In this document: positions 8,893-19,816 of the stretch, piece by piece
Layout of the letters: each line of letters begins with the position of its first letter
How positions within the stretch are numbered: the stretch's first letter is position 1
Assembly (NCBI GenBank): GCA_016869535.1
Contig: VGDX01000006.1
Location: forward strand, 81,142-145,141
Reading direction: 5' to 3'
From: Alphaproteobacteria bacterium
GTDB lineage: Bacteria; Pseudomonadota; Alphaproteobacteria; Rhizobiales; Methyloligellaceae
Length of the DNA stretch: 64,000 bases
Made by a program: the position numbers and the translations under genes
The notes under the pieces: generated by a model
Seen by the model: the letters and a program-made list of their open reading frames with translations, nothing else
Database searches by the model: none
Told to the model about the DNA's origin: nothing

Positions 8893-9807
8893 ATGGCAAG
8901 CCAAAAGCAGGAACGTCGGCTGACCTTTCTAGCCACGGCACTACCACCCATAGGCTGGGTGGTAGTGTTCTTCCTCGCGCCGCTTGCCATCGTGTGGGCA
9001 TACAGCTTCGGCCAGAATGTCAGCCTGACCGAGGTCGACATCAGTGGCACCTTCGCCAACTACGCGCGGGCGCTCCAGCCGCTCTATCTCGGCATTTTCC
9101 TCAAGTCGATCTTCATCGCCGCGCTCACCACGCTCTTGTGCCTCATCATCGGCTTTCCGGTGGCACTCGCCATCGTCTTTGCCGAAGAGCGCTGGCGGCC
9201 GTGGCTGCTCCTACTGGTTATGCTGCCATTCTGGACCAACCTCTTGATCCGCACCTACGCACTGATCGCGGTGCTACGCACCAACGGCTTTGCCAATTTC
9301 ACGCTCGAATGGTTGTGGGATCAGGGCAGTTGGCTCATGACCTTGGTCGGCTTGGAGCCGCTCGGCGAATTCACACCCATGCAATTGCTGTACAACAACT
9401 TTGCGGTGGTGTTCGGGCTGGTCTACGTCCATCTGCCGTTCATGGTCCTGCCGCTCTATGCCGCGCTCGACCGCATCGACAAGTCGCTTATGGAGGCGAG
9501 CCTCGATCTTGGCGCCGGCCATCTCCGCACGCTGTTCTCGATCGTAGTGCCGTTGGCGTTGCCAGGCATCATCTCCGGCATCATCATCACCTTCGTACCT
9601 GCGCTGGGTGCCTACCTCACGCCCGATCTCCTCGGTGGCCCGGATAGCCAGATGATCGCCAACGTCATCGAGCGCCAGTTCAAGCGCGCCAACGATTGGC
9701 CATTCGGCGCCGCGCTGTCCTTCCTGCTGATGTACGCCACATTTGCGGTAATCGCCCTCCGCGCTTACTTGGCCCGCGGAAAGTCCGCCGACGGACACGG
9801 GATCTAG
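8893..9807 (+). CDS. potH: Polyamine ABC transporter permease 1 (PotB/PotH type)
   Basis: This 304-aa inner-membrane protein has about six hydrophobic segments, the first at roughly residues 15-35 (IGWVVVFFLAPLAIVWAYSF). The EAA loop that contacts the ATPase is present near residue 200 (EASLDLGAGHLRTLF followed by PLALPGI). It lies 26 bp after the binding-protein gene and 2 bp before the second permease, as expected for a polyamine importer operon. Confidence 0.9.
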   Translation: MASQKQERRLTFLATALPPIGWVVVFFLAPLAIVWAYSFGQNVSLTEVDISGTFANYARALQPLYLGIFLKSIFIAALTTLLCLIIGFPVALAIVFAEERWRPWLLLLVMLPFWTNLLIRTYALIAVLRTNGFANFTLEWLWDQGSWLMTLVGLEPLGEFTPMQLLYNNFAVVFGLVYVHLPFMVLPLYAALDRIDKSLMEASLDLGAGHLRTLFSIVVPLALPGIISGIIITFVPALGAYLTPDLLGGPDSQMIANVIERQFKRANDWPFGAALSFLLMYATFAVIALRAYLARGKSADGHGI

Positions 9808-9809
9808 CC

Positions 9810-10643
9810 ATGGCCAAGCAACGCGCGCCCCTAGAATACAACCGCCGTTGGCAGATGCGGCTTTGGCTGTTCCTCGTCTTCTTCTTTCTCTATGCCCCGC
9901 TCATGGCCCTGATCGCCTTCAGCTTCAACAACTCCAAGCGCAACATTGTCTGGCAGGGGTTCACCCTCGATTACTATCGAAAGCTCTTCAACAACGACTC
10001 GCTGATGATCGCCTTCGCCAACTCTCTAACCATCGCGTTTCTGGCCACCCTCATCTCCCTCGTCATCGGCACGCTCGCCGCCGTGCTGCTTTGGCGCTAC
10101 CGGTTTCCAGGCAAGACGGCGGTGGAAGGCGCCTTCACGCTGCCGCTGGTGGTGCCGGAAATCTGCATGGGCGTTTCCATGCTGCTGTTCTTCACCCGGG
10201 TCCTACCGTGGCCAAACGACCTGACATGGCCCTTCAATCTCGGGTCGATCGTCATCGCCCATGTGTCGTTCTGCTTCCCCTTCGTGGCGTTGGTGGTGCG
10301 CGCGCGGCTTGCTAGCTTCAACAAGGAGCAGGAGGAAGCGGCGCGCGACCTGGGCGCCAACGACTGGCAGGCGTTCCGCGACGTTTTAATACCGCATATC
10401 CGTCCAGCGCTGATCGCCGGCGGTCTTCTTGCCTTCACTCTGTCGCTCGACGACTTCGTGATCACGTTTTTCACCGCCGGACCCGATACGATCACCTTCC
10501 CGGTGAAGGTCTATTCGATGCTGCGTTTCTCGGTGACGCCGGAGGTCAACGCCGCGTCGACCATGTTGATCCTCATCACCGTCGTGCTGATGATCATCAT
10601 GATGGTGATGCAGAATCGGGCGCAGAAAAAAGCCAAGGAATGA
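9810..10643 (+). CDS. potI: Polyamine ABC transporter permease 2 (PotC/PotI type)
   Basis: This 277-aa membrane protein has an EAA loop EAARDLGANDWQAFRD followed by IPHIRPAL. The ending ITVVLMIIMMVMQNR is a typical last transmembrane helix. The ATG at 9810 is used because it sits two bases after the previous stop and matches PotC/PotI N-termini; an upstream in-frame start would lie inside the first permease. The last four bases overlap the ATPase gene (ATGA), suggesting coupled translation. Confidence 0.9.
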   Translation: MAKQRAPLEYNRRWQMRLWLFLVFFFLYAPLMALIAFSFNNSKRNIVWQGFTLDYYRKLFNNDSLMIAFANSLTIAFLATLISLVIGTLAAVLLWRYRFPGKTAVEGAFTLPLVVPEICMGVSMLLFFTRVLPWPNDLTWPFNLGSIVIAHVSFCFPFVALVVRARLASFNKEQEEAARDLGANDWQAFRDVLIPHIRPALIAGGLLAFTLSLDDFVITFFTAGPDTITFPVKVYSMLRFSVTPEVNAASTMLILITVVLMIIMMVMQNRAQKKAKE

Positions 10644-11803
10644 GTGCCGTGGATCAGCCAGCCCCCAACGGCGCTAGGGCCGCCGCCATCAAACCCATCA
10701 TCGGCTTCCGCAATATTTCGAAGCGCTGGGGGTCGATGCACGCCGTGGACAATGTCAGCCTCGACATCGAACCGGGCGAGTTCTTCGCCCTGCTCGGGCC
10801 GTCGGGCTGCGGCAAGACGACGTTGCTGCGTATGCTGGCGGGGCTCGAAGTGCCGACCGAGGGTCACGTGCTGATCGACGGCCAGGACATGAGCGACATC
10901 CCGCCTAACAAGCGCGCGGTGAACATGGTGTTTCAGTCCTATGCCGTGTTTCCTCACATGACGGTCGCCGACAACGTCGCTTACGGCCTCAAGATCGATC
11001 GCGTGCCGCAATCGGAGCGGGACAATCGCGTCCAGGAAGCACTCGACCTCGTGCAGCTCGGCCATCTTGCGTCGCGCATGCCTGACCAGCTGTCAGGCGG
11101 TCAACGTCAGCGCGTTGCCCTGGCGCGCGCCCTGATCAAGAAGCCCAAGGTCTTGCTGCTTGATGAGCCGTTATCGGCGCTCGACGCCAAGCTGCGCGAG
11201 GCCATGCGCTTCGAGCTGTCCCAGTTGCAGCAGAAGGTAGGAATCACCTTCATCATGGTCACCCACGACCAGGACGAGGCGTTGGCGATCGCCTCGCGCA
11301 TCGCGGTGATGAACAAGGGATCGATCGCTCAGCTGGGCACTCCTTCCGACCTTTACGAATTTCCCGCCTCGCGGTTTGTCGCCGACTTCATCGGCTCGGT
11401 GAACATGTTCGAAGGCACCCTGATCAGCGACAAGCCCGAGGAAGCCACCGTGGCCTGTCCCGACCTCTCCCCCTATGTTGTCCACGTCCCTCATTCGGTA
11501 GCCGGCCAGGAGGAGTCGACCGTCTGGGTGGCGATCAGGCCGGAGAAGATGAGTTTGCATAAAGATGCCGAAACGCCGCCAGCGGTGTCCAAGTGTCCGG
11601 CCGCCCACAATGTCGCCAAGGGTGAGATCAAGGAGATCTCCTATCTCGGCGATATCTCGATATTCCACGTCATGCTGGCCAATGGACGGCTGCTCAGGAT
11701 ATCGCGGCCGAACCGCTCCCGCTGGGACCAGGACGACTTCACCTGGGGCGAGACGGTCTGGGTCAGCTGGGACGGTTCTAGTCCCGTCGTGCTCCAGTCC
11801 TGA
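10640..11803 (+). CDS. potG: Polyamine ABC transporter ATP-binding protein (PotA/PotG type)
   Basis: This 387-aa ATPase has a Walker A motif GPSGCGKTT near residue 53, a Q-loop (VFQSYAVFPHMTV), the signature LSGGQRQRVALARAL, Walker B VLLLDEPLSALD and the switch histidine in VTHDQDEA. The C-terminal 130 residues form the TOBE/regulatory domain typical of MalK/PotA-type proteins (IRPEKMSL). It completes the importer with the two permeases and the binding protein upstream. Confidence 0.92.
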   Translation: MSAVDQPAPNGARAAAIKPIIGFRNISKRWGSMHAVDNVSLDIEPGEFFALLGPSGCGKTTLLRMLAGLEVPTEGHVLIDGQDMSDIPPNKRAVNMVFQSYAVFPHMTVADNVAYGLKIDRVPQSERDNRVQEALDLVQLGHLASRMPDQLSGGQRQRVALARALIKKPKVLLLDEPLSALDAKLREAMRFELSQLQQKVGITFIMVTHDQDEALAIASRIAVMNKGSIAQLGTPSDLYEFPASRFVADFIGSVNMFEGTLISDKPEEATVACPDLSPYVVHVPHSVAGQEESTVWVAIRPEKMSLHKDAETPPAVSKCPAAHNVAKGEIKEISYLGDISIFHVMLANGRLLRISRPNRSRWDQDDFTWGETVWVSWDGSSPVVLQS

Positions 11804-11849
11804 CCCGGCGCGTTTCGAACACTCTGAGTAGAAAGAACGGTAGGTTTAC

Positions 11850-13145
11850 ATGCCAACGTCGGCAGAACTTCACGAGCGTAGGATTGCGGCCGTGCCGCGT
11901 GGTGTCGCTCATGCCACGACGATTTACGTTAAGCGCGCCAAGAACGCCGAGCTGTGGAGCGAGGACGGCAAGCGTTATATCGACTTCGCCTCCGGCATCG
12001 CCGTGGTCAATACCGGCCACCAGCACCCGAAGATCGTCGCGGCCATCGAGGCGCAACTGAAAGCGTTCAGTCATGCCTGCTTCCAGGTCACGCCCTATGA
12101 ATCGTATGTACGGCTGGCCGAGCGGTTGAACGCTATCGCACCGGTGACGCGCCCGGCCAAGACCATCCTGCTTTCCACCGGCGCCGAAGCGGTCGAGAAC
12201 GCGGTGAAAGTTGCACGGGCGCATACGGGGCGCCCTGGCATCGTCTCGTTCAGCGGCGGCTTTCACGGCCGCACGCTCATGGCCATGGCGCTGACCGGCA
12301 AGGTCGTGCCGTACAAGAAGGGCTTCGGGCCATTCCCGGCCGACGTCTATAATGTCTTGTTTCCCAATACATATCATGGAGTGAGCAGCGAGCAGAGCCT
12401 TGATGCACTGCATACTCTGTTCAAGTACACCGCCGACCCGTCGAGCATCGCCGCCATCATCATCGAGCCGGTGCAAGGCGAGGGCGGCTTCTACATCGCG
12501 CCGTTCGATTTCCTCCATGCGCTCAGGGCGCTGTGCGACGAGCACGGCATCCTCCTCATCGCCGACGAGATCCAGACGGGTTTTGCCCGCACCGGAAAGA
12601 TGTTCGGGCTCGAGCACTCCGGCGTCAAAGCCGACGTCGTGACCTTGGCCAAGGGCCTGGGCGGCGGCCTTCCGCTGTCGGCGGTTACAGGCCGCGCCGA
12701 CGTCATGGATGCGTCGAGCCCCGGCGGTCTCGGCGGCACTTATGCGGGCAATCCCGTGGCATGCGCTGCCGCGCACGCGGTGCTCGATGTGATCGAGGAG
12801 GAGAAGCTCTGCGCGCGCGCCGAGGCCCTCGGCAAGATCATCATCGACCGCTGCAACAATATAAGGAACCGCTCGAACCTGAACTGCATCGGCGACGTGC
12901 GCGGTCTCGGCGCCATGTGCGCCATCGAACTGGTGAAGGACACGGCGAGCGCCGAACCCGCGCCGCAATTGACTCAGACCGTAATGAAGGTCGCCAACGA
13001 AAAGGGGCTCATACTTCTATCCTGCGGCACCTATGGAAACGTAATCCGCTTCCTCGTGCCGCTCACCGCCAGCGACGACATCGTGCACGACGGTATGGAC
13101 ATTTTTGAGGCGAGTCTCACCGAAGCTGTGACCCGGATCGCGTGA
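11850..13145 (+). CDS. gabT: 4-aminobutyrate aminotransferase (GabT)
   Basis: This 431-aa class III aminotransferase transfers the amino group of GABA to 2-oxoglutarate, giving succinate semialdehyde for GabD. PLP lysine K268 lies in VVTLAKGLGGG, D239 in IADEIQTGFARTGK, and the STGAEAVENAVK turn is at about residues 109-120. PVQGEGGF near residue 207 carries the glutamate typical of GABA aminotransferases. Its stop is 42 bp before the next aminotransferase start chosen here. Confidence 0.9.
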   Translation: MPTSAELHERRIAAVPRGVAHATTIYVKRAKNAELWSEDGKRYIDFASGIAVVNTGHQHPKIVAAIEAQLKAFSHACFQVTPYESYVRLAERLNAIAPVTRPAKTILLSTGAEAVENAVKVARAHTGRPGIVSFSGGFHGRTLMAMALTGKVVPYKKGFGPFPADVYNVLFPNTYHGVSSEQSLDALHTLFKYTADPSSIAAIIIEPVQGEGGFYIAPFDFLHALRALCDEHGILLIADEIQTGFARTGKMFGLEHSGVKADVVTLAKGLGGGLPLSAVTGRADVMDASSPGGLGGTYAGNPVACAAAHAVLDVIEEEKLCARAEALGKIIIDRCNNIRNRSNLNCIGDVRGLGAMCAIELVKDTASAEPAPQLTQTVMKVANEKGLILLSCGTYGNVIRFLVPLTASDDIVHDGMDIFEASLTEAVTRIA

Positions 13146-13186
13146 CCTCGTCTCCATTCAACAGGCACTTAAGTACGGATATCGAC

Positions 13187-14509
13187 ATGAGCGATAGGCT
13201 CGCCACCAATAATCTCGAAGCCTTCTGGATGCCGTTTACGGCGAACCGCCAATACAAAAAGGCACCGCGGCTGCTCGTCAGCGCCGAGGGCATGCACTAC
13301 ACCGCCGCCGACGGGCGCCGCATTCTCGACGGCACGTCGGGCCTGTGGTGTGTCAACGCCGGCCATTGCCGGCCCAAGATCGTCGAAGCGGTGCGCAAGC
13401 AGGTCGGCGAGCTCGATTTCGCCGGCACCTTCCAGCTGGGACACCCCAAAGCATTCGAGTGTGCCGCGAAGCTCGTGAGTATCGCTCCGCCGGGGTTCGA
13501 CCATGTGTTTTTCACCAACTCCGGTTCCGAATCCGTCGAGACCGCGCTCAAGATTGCGCTCGCCTATCACCGGGTGAAGGGCAATGCGTCGAAGGTCCGC
13601 CTGATCGGCCGCGAGCGCGCCTATCATGGCGTCAATTTCGGCGGCACATCGGTCGGCGGCATCCCCAGTAACCGCAAGATGTTCGGTACATTGGTCTCCG
13701 GTGTCGACCACATTCGCCATACCCACGACCTCGCCCGCAACGCCTACGCCCGCGGCGAACCGGAGCATGGCGCCGAGCTCGCCGACGACCTCGAGCGCCT
13801 CGTCGCATTGCACGACGCCTCGACCATTGCCGCTGTCATCGTCGAGCCTGTGGCGTGTTCGACCGGTGTCTTGATCCCGCCCAAGGGTTACTTGAAGCGT
13901 CTCGCCGCGATCTGCGCCAAGCACGATATCCTGCTCATCTTCGACGAGGTCATCACCGCCTTCGGCCGGCTCGGCACGCCGTTCGGTGCCGACTATTACG
14001 ATGTGTCACCCGACATCATCACCACGGCCAAGGGCGTTACCAACGGCACCATCCCCATGGGCGCCGTGTTCGTAAAGGGGAAGGTTTACGACGCGTTCAT
14101 GGGCGGACCGGATGATGTCATCGAGTTGTTCCACGGCTATACCTATTCGGGCCACCCGGTGGCCTGCGCCGCCGCCATCGCCACCCTGGAGACATATGAG
14201 GAGGAGGGGCTGTTGACCCGCGCGGCGGAACTCGCGGCTTACTGGGAAGAGGGCCTGCATTCGCTCAAGGGCCTGCCCCACATCATCGACCTCCGCAATA
14301 TCGGGCTGATCGGCGCCGTGGAGTTCGATCCCATTCCCGACGCGCCTGGCCGGCGCGCTCATGAGCGCTTTGTCGAGGCATTCAACCAGGGCCTCCTGGT
14401 CCGCGCCACTGGCGACATCATCGCGCTATCGCCCCCACTCATCATCGATAAGCGGCAGATCGATCAGCTGTTCGACATTTTCTCGCGCGTCCTCAAGACC
14501 GTGAACTGA
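13187..14509 (+). CDS. Omega-amino acid--pyruvate (beta-alanine--pyruvate) aminotransferase
   Basis: This 440-aa class III aminotransferase begins LEAFWMPFTANRQYK, a segment characteristic of omega-amino acid:pyruvate aminotransferases. K282 in TTAKGVTNG is the PLP lysine and D253 in IFDEVITAFGR binds the pyridine ring. The ATG at 13187 is chosen on family length; a GTG at 13142 overlapping the gabT stop would add 15 unrelated residues. Known enzymes convert beta-alanine to malonate semialdehyde, which the neighbouring semialdehyde dehydrogenase can decarboxylate to acetyl-CoA. Beta-alanine is also a product of longer polyamine breakdown, which fits the cluster. Confidence 0.87.
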   Translation: MSDRLATNNLEAFWMPFTANRQYKKAPRLLVSAEGMHYTAADGRRILDGTSGLWCVNAGHCRPKIVEAVRKQVGELDFAGTFQLGHPKAFECAAKLVSIAPPGFDHVFFTNSGSESVETALKIALAYHRVKGNASKVRLIGRERAYHGVNFGGTSVGGIPSNRKMFGTLVSGVDHIRHTHDLARNAYARGEPEHGAELADDLERLVALHDASTIAAVIVEPVACSTGVLIPPKGYLKRLAAICAKHDILLIFDEVITAFGRLGTPFGADYYDVSPDIITTAKGVTNGTIPMGAVFVKGKVYDAFMGGPDDVIELFHGYTYSGHPVACAAAIATLETYEEEGLLTRAAELAAYWEEGLHSLKGLPHIIDLRNIGLIGAVEFDPIPDAPGRRAHERFVEAFNQGLLVRATGDIIALSPPLIIDKRQIDQLFDIFSRVLKTVN

Positions 14510-14515
14510 GGCACC

Positions 14516-16021
<1,506 letters not shown>

Positions 16022-16027
16022 ATCGCA

Positions 16028-17824
16028 CTAATTGGCCGCCTGACGTGCTCTTTCCTCATCGCAGGTCTTGAGGCGAACGAGATTCGGAACGGACGACAAT
16101 TTGCTGGCCGGCACACAAGCAGCGACCCGAGCCTTTCTCGCCCCCTCGACGAACAGTATCGCCACATCCTCGGGGTAGCCGCCGCCGTCGCTCAGGTATT
16201 TCTCTACGGTCCACTCAGGATCGAGGCGAACCACTTCGGCTGCGCTAGCCTTCGCTGCTGACATGTTCCCTGTCATGGCGCTTGCCGCCGCGAAATATGC
16301 GTGGTCGGTGGCGAACGGATCGGTGACGAGCCTCGCATATTTGAGCGACTTGTCGAACTGGCCGCCGAAGAAATAGGCGAAACGAAGCCCCTGATTGTAC
16401 CAGTTCGGATAGTTGGGGTTGAGTTGCAGCGCTCGATCCGCCAATCCAACGGCGCGATCGGTCTGCCCCAGTGGCGGCAGGTACCAAGCAATCAGAATGA
16501 GGACATCGGCATTGCTGGGAGCCAAGGCTTCGGCCTTGGCGAATTGATCGAGCGCCTGTTCCTTCATTCCTTGATAGGTGAAAGCGTGACCCAAAATGAG
16601 CTGGGTTTCGCCGTCATTCGGATCGAGTCGAACGGCGTTGCGGGCGGCACTTATTTGCTTGTTGAGGTTCTCGGCCGAGTCCCCAAGCCCAAACTCAAGC
16701 CTGTACTCATAGATGTAGGCCAGACCTACATGAGCACGCGCCAGCTGCGGATCGATTTCGAGTGCCTTCAGGAACAATTTCTCCGCTTGGTCCAACCCTT
16801 CTTCGGTAACGCCGCCGGCCGAGCCGCCATGTTTGACCTCCATGCCGACCAAGTAGACCTCGTAGGCGTTCAGGTCGGCGGGCGGCTTGCGCCGGATGAG
16901 CGAACGCTCCGCTTCGGCGACTGCGCCCTCGTAGCCTGTGAGGGTCGCAGCGATTTTTCCGGTAACGTCGCTCTGCACTTCGAACAGGTCCCGGGCCGGC
17001 CGGATGTACCGGTTCGACCAGACATGTCCTCCGGTCTTCGCATCGATGAGCTGGGCCGTCACTTTGATTTGATTGCCGCGCGGCTGGATGCTGCCTTCGA
17101 GCACATAGCGAACGCCGAGATCGCGGCCGACCGCTCTCACATCAGCCGGCTTGCCCTTGTAGACCTCGGTTGAGTTTCGCGCGACGACGAACAGATCTTT
17201 CGAATGCGATAGGTCGGTGACGATGTCCTCGGTAAGCCCATCGGCAAATCGGTTCCATTGCGGATCATCGCCGATATTCTCGAACGGCAGGACGGCGATC
17301 GAGGCCTTCTCGGGTAGCATCGCGGGTGGTTTCACCCAACTCCACGTCGCAAGACCCACGAGTAGCATGATGGTCGCAATTATTGCCGCGAGCGGCACTG
17401 CGAATGTCGGCCATCTTTTAGGCGGGGTCGGCTGCAGCGCTAACGGCGCGTCGGCGGTTGCCACCTGGTGAAAATCGATCTGCGGCGTGTAGGTGCCCTT
17501 TGGCAGATCGATGCGAACGGGATCCTTCAGCCCGACGGTGTCGTAATATTCGCGCAGCTTCTCGCGGAGCCGCGCCGCCTCGATGCGTACGATGGGATCG
17601 ATCGCGGGATCGAACGTCTCGGGACGATCGAATACTTCCACGCCGACATTGTAGCCCTTCAGCCGTTCCCCACGCCCGGCGAGCGTTTCGTTGACGATGT
17701 ATTCGAGGAAGCGCTGCCGGCGCCGCGACTGTGTGAATAGGGGACTCTTCAAGAGGCGGTCGAGTTCTTCCCGAACCGCCTTTTGGTCAGCTTCGTCCCA
17801 GCCCTTGAGCGTAATGGTTGTCAC
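16028..17824 (-). CDS. Membrane-anchored TolB-like/TPR protein
   Basis: This protein of about 598 aa has three parts. Residues 5-115 form a cytoplasmic domain (FLEYIVNETL, IDPIVRIEAARLREKL) that I recognise from alphaproteobacterial TPR proteins but cannot assign a function. One membrane helix follows at about 140-162. A periplasmic TolB/FlgO-like domain (SIAVLPFENI, FADGLTEDIVTDL, YVLEGSIQ) then leads into several TPR repeats from about residue 320. Such proteins are often annotated as adenylate-cyclase-associated, yet no cyclase domain is present. The GTG at 17824 is chosen because GGAG lies seven bases upstream; a GTG at 17887 is less likely. It diverges from the small secreted protein at 17981. 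Confidence 0.75.
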   Translation of the reverse strand: MTTITLKGWDEADQKAVREELDRLLKSPLFTQSRRRQRFLEYIVNETLAGRGERLKGYNVGVEVFDRPETFDPAIDPIVRIEAARLREKLREYYDTVGLKDPVRIDLPKGTYTPQIDFHQVATADAPLALQPTPPKRWPTFAVPLAAIIATIMLLVGLATWSWVKPPAMLPEKASIAVLPFENIGDDPQWNRFADGLTEDIVTDLSHSKDLFVVARNSTEVYKGKPADVRAVGRDLGVRYVLEGSIQPRGNQIKVTAQLIDAKTGGHVWSNRYIRPARDLFEVQSDVTGKIAATLTGYEGAVAEAERSLIRRKPPADLNAYEVYLVGMEVKHGGSAGGVTEEGLDQAEKLFLKALEIDPQLARAHVGLAYIYEYRLEFGLGDSAENLNKQISAARNAVRLDPNDGETQLILGHAFTYQGMKEQALDQFAKAEALAPSNADVLILIAWYLPPLGQTDRAVGLADRALQLNPNYPNWYNQGLRFAYFFGGQFDKSLKYARLVTDPFATDHAYFAAASAMTGNMSAAKASAAEVVRLDPEWTVEKYLSDGGGYPEDVAILFVEGARKARVAACVPASKLSSVPNLVRLKTCDEERARQAAN

Positions 17825-17851
17825 GCTCGAACTCCAACCCGGGATGTGGCG

Positions 17852-17885
17852 ACCCCGCTGAGACGGGGTGGTTACATACGGTAAC
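17852..17885. promoter_or_regulatory. Two inverted repeats in a divergent promoter region
   Basis: ACCCCG-N6-CGGGGT (17852-17869) and GTTAC-N5-GTAAC (17871-17885) lie side by side between the TolB/TPR gene and the secreted-protein gene. Either could be an operator, and the GC-rich one could form a leader hairpin if the TPR gene starts at 17887 or has a longer transcript. No regulator is assigned. Confidence 0.35.
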
Positions 17886-17980
17886 ACACTACGGCCCGGC
17901 GGCGGAGCCTGTCATCATTTACGCGTTTCAACACGCCCGTGTGGGAGCCTGGACCCACCGGATACTAAGGAGGACACGCT

Positions 17981-18457
17981 ATGAAGTTCAGTCATCTGCT
18001 TACCGCCGTGCCAGCTGTATTGATCGTCCTTGGTGCCGGGTCGGCGCTTGCCGGCAGCACCATCAACAAGGTCGGCGTGCTGGTCTGCGTCGTCGATAAA
18101 TGGGACGAGACGGAGCCCGAGAAGGGTCATAAGTTGGTGGATTATGCTGGCCGTTGCGTCAACATTCCCGACGACACCACCGTGATGGCGAAGGCCGCTG
18201 AAGATTGCAAAGGAAGCTACGAGTACATGCCGGACGGCAGTTGGAAAGGCCTTGGGACCTGCGATCTCATTACCAAAGAGGGCGACAAGCTCAGCCAGGC
18301 CTGGGAAGAGGGCTCGCACCTGAAGGAAAGCACCTTCAAGATCACCGGCGGTAGCGGCAAGTTTCAAGGCGCCAGCGGCGGCGGGACGTATAGCTATGAG
18401 AGCCTGACCGACACCCTGTCGGGCGGCAGGTACAATGGCAAGATTGAGCTGCCGTAA
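17981..18457 (+). CDS. Small secreted protein of unknown function
   Basis: This 158-aa protein begins with a Sec signal peptide (MKFSHLLTAVPAVLIVLGAG, cleavage probably after ALA). The mature region has four cysteines and ends with a glycine-rich beta segment (ITGGSGKFQGASGGGTYSY, SGGRYNGKIELP). That ending resembles repeats seen in small beta-barrel proteins of rhizobia, but I do not recognise a named family. A strong AGGAGG ribosome-binding site precedes the ATG, suggesting good expression. A 13-bp terminator stem follows the stop. Confidence 0.72.
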   Translation: MKFSHLLTAVPAVLIVLGAGSALAGSTINKVGVLVCVVDKWDETEPEKGHKLVDYAGRCVNIPDDTTVMAKAAEDCKGSYEYMPDGSWKGLGTCDLITKEGDKLSQAWEEGSHLKESTFKITGGSGKFQGASGGGTYSYESLTDTLSGGRYNGKIELP

Positions 18458-18469
18458 CCGAGCCAAAAG

Positions 18470-18508
18470 AAAAGCCGGTCCGCTCGAGGGAGAAACGGAC
18501 CGGCTTTT
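18470..18508. terminator. Bidirectional intrinsic terminator
   Basis: A perfect 13-bp inverted repeat, AAAAGCCGGTCCG and CGGACCGGCTTTT with a 13-base loop, lies between the convergent secreted-protein and ald genes. A-runs and T-runs at its ends allow it to work on both strands. Confidence 0.85.
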
Positions 18509-18555
18509 ACGGACGCGATGGGGGGGATGCGTCCGGGCTAGGGGCTCGCCGCGGG

Positions 18556-19680
18556 TTACTCAGCCGCGACGAGTTGAAGATTTCCCGCGGGCAGCCGATT
18601 AAAGCCGAGCGAGGTAGCGGCCGCCTCGTGCACGATCCTGCCGCCGCGAACATTGAGACCTGCGGCGAGGTGCGGATCCTCGTCGAGCGCGGCCAAGCCC
18701 TTGTCGGCGAGCTTGATCACGAACGGCAAGGTTGCGTTGTTCAGCGCCTGCGCCGAGCTGACCGGCACCGCGCCCGGCATATTCGCCACGCAGTAATGGA
18801 TGACACCGTCGACCTCGTAGGTCGGTTCGGCGTGGGTCGTCGGCCGTGACGTCTCGAAGCAGCCGCCCTGGTCGATCGACACGTCGACGAGCACGGCGCC
18901 GCGCTTCATGCGGGGGAGCATGCCGCGGGTCACGAGCTTCGGCGCGCTGGCGCCGGCAACAAGAACCGCGCCGACCACGACATCGGCACTCAAGACTTCC
19001 GTTTCGATGGTCTCTAGGGTCGAGGCGAGCGTGCGCACGCGGCTCTCGAATAATTCGTCGAGCTGACGCAGGCGCGGCAGCGACCGGTCGATGATCGATA
19101 CTTCGGCGCCAAGGCCCGCGGCCATGCGCGCCGCATGCGTGCCGACGACGCCGCCGCCGAGCACAACGACCTTGGCCGGACGAACGCCGGGAACGCCGCC
19201 CATAAGCACGCCGCGTCCGCCGGTTGGACGCCGCAACGCGATCGCCGCGGCCTCGATCGCCAGACGGCCGGCGACTTCGCTCATCGGTGCGAGGAGCGGA
19301 AGGCCTCCAGCAGCATCCGTCACGGTCTCATAAGCGATGGCGGTCGCGCCGGACGCCATGAGCCCACGGGCCTGATCCGGGTCGGGCGCGAGATGAAGAT
19401 ATGTGAACAGAATCTGGTGTGGTTTGAGCCGGCGGTATTCGCTGGCCTGAGGCTCCTTGACCTTGACGATCAACTCGGCCTCCGCGAACACGGCTTCCGC
19501 TGTGGGCAGAATGCGCGCGCCCGCCTTCTCGTAAGCCGCGTCGTCGGCGAAGATCCCGACGCCTGCGCCGGACTGCACGACGACCTCATGCCCGCGCGCC
19601 GTCAGCTCGCGAACCGAGCCTGGCACGAGGCCGACCCGGAACTCATTGCTCTTGATCTCTGTCGGAACGCCGATGCGCAT
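18556..19680 (-). CDS. ald: Alanine dehydrogenase
   Basis: This 374-aa NAD-dependent enzyme interconverts L-alanine and pyruvate plus ammonia. It begins MRIGVPTEIK, typical of Ald, and has the catalytic-site segments VKVKEPQ and FTYLHLA, the Rossmann loop VVLGGGVVGTHAARMA, and the late NMPGAVP motif. The ATG at 19680 has GGGGG upstream and matches family starts; an earlier codon would add 13 unrelated residues. A divergent Lrp-type regulator follows, the classical arrangement in which Lrp/AldR induces ald with alanine. It could recycle alanine made by the pyruvate-dependent aminotransferases of the first cluster. Confidence 0.93.
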   Translation of the reverse strand: MRIGVPTEIKSNEFRVGLVPGSVRELTARGHEVVVQSGAGVGIFADDAAYEKAGARILPTAEAVFAEAELIVKVKEPQASEYRRLKPHQILFTYLHLAPDPDQARGLMASGATAIAYETVTDAAGGLPLLAPMSEVAGRLAIEAAAIALRRPTGGRGVLMGGVPGVRPAKVVVLGGGVVGTHAARMAAGLGAEVSIIDRSLPRLRQLDELFESRVRTLASTLETIETEVLSADVVVGAVLVAGASAPKLVTRGMLPRMKRGAVLVDVSIDQGGCFETSRPTTHAEPTYEVDGVIHYCVANMPGAVPVSSAQALNNATLPFVIKLADKGLAALDEDPHLAAGLNVRGGRIVHEAAATSLGFNRLPAGNLQLVAAE

Positions 19681-19816
19681 GGTAACCCCCGGCTGAGAGC
19701 CGACCTCATCTGAGAGCAAGACTGTCAGAAATCGATGGAAGATTGTTGGCTTTTTCTTCGGTGTAGAATTAGAATGGGCAGAAAATCAGCGCCAATTGGT
19801 GGATACGAGCCAGAAA

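Noticed and set aside
7817..9001. Long minus-strand frame opposite the polyamine binding-protein gene
   Set aside because: It is antisense to potF and has no recognisable domain or ribosome-binding site.
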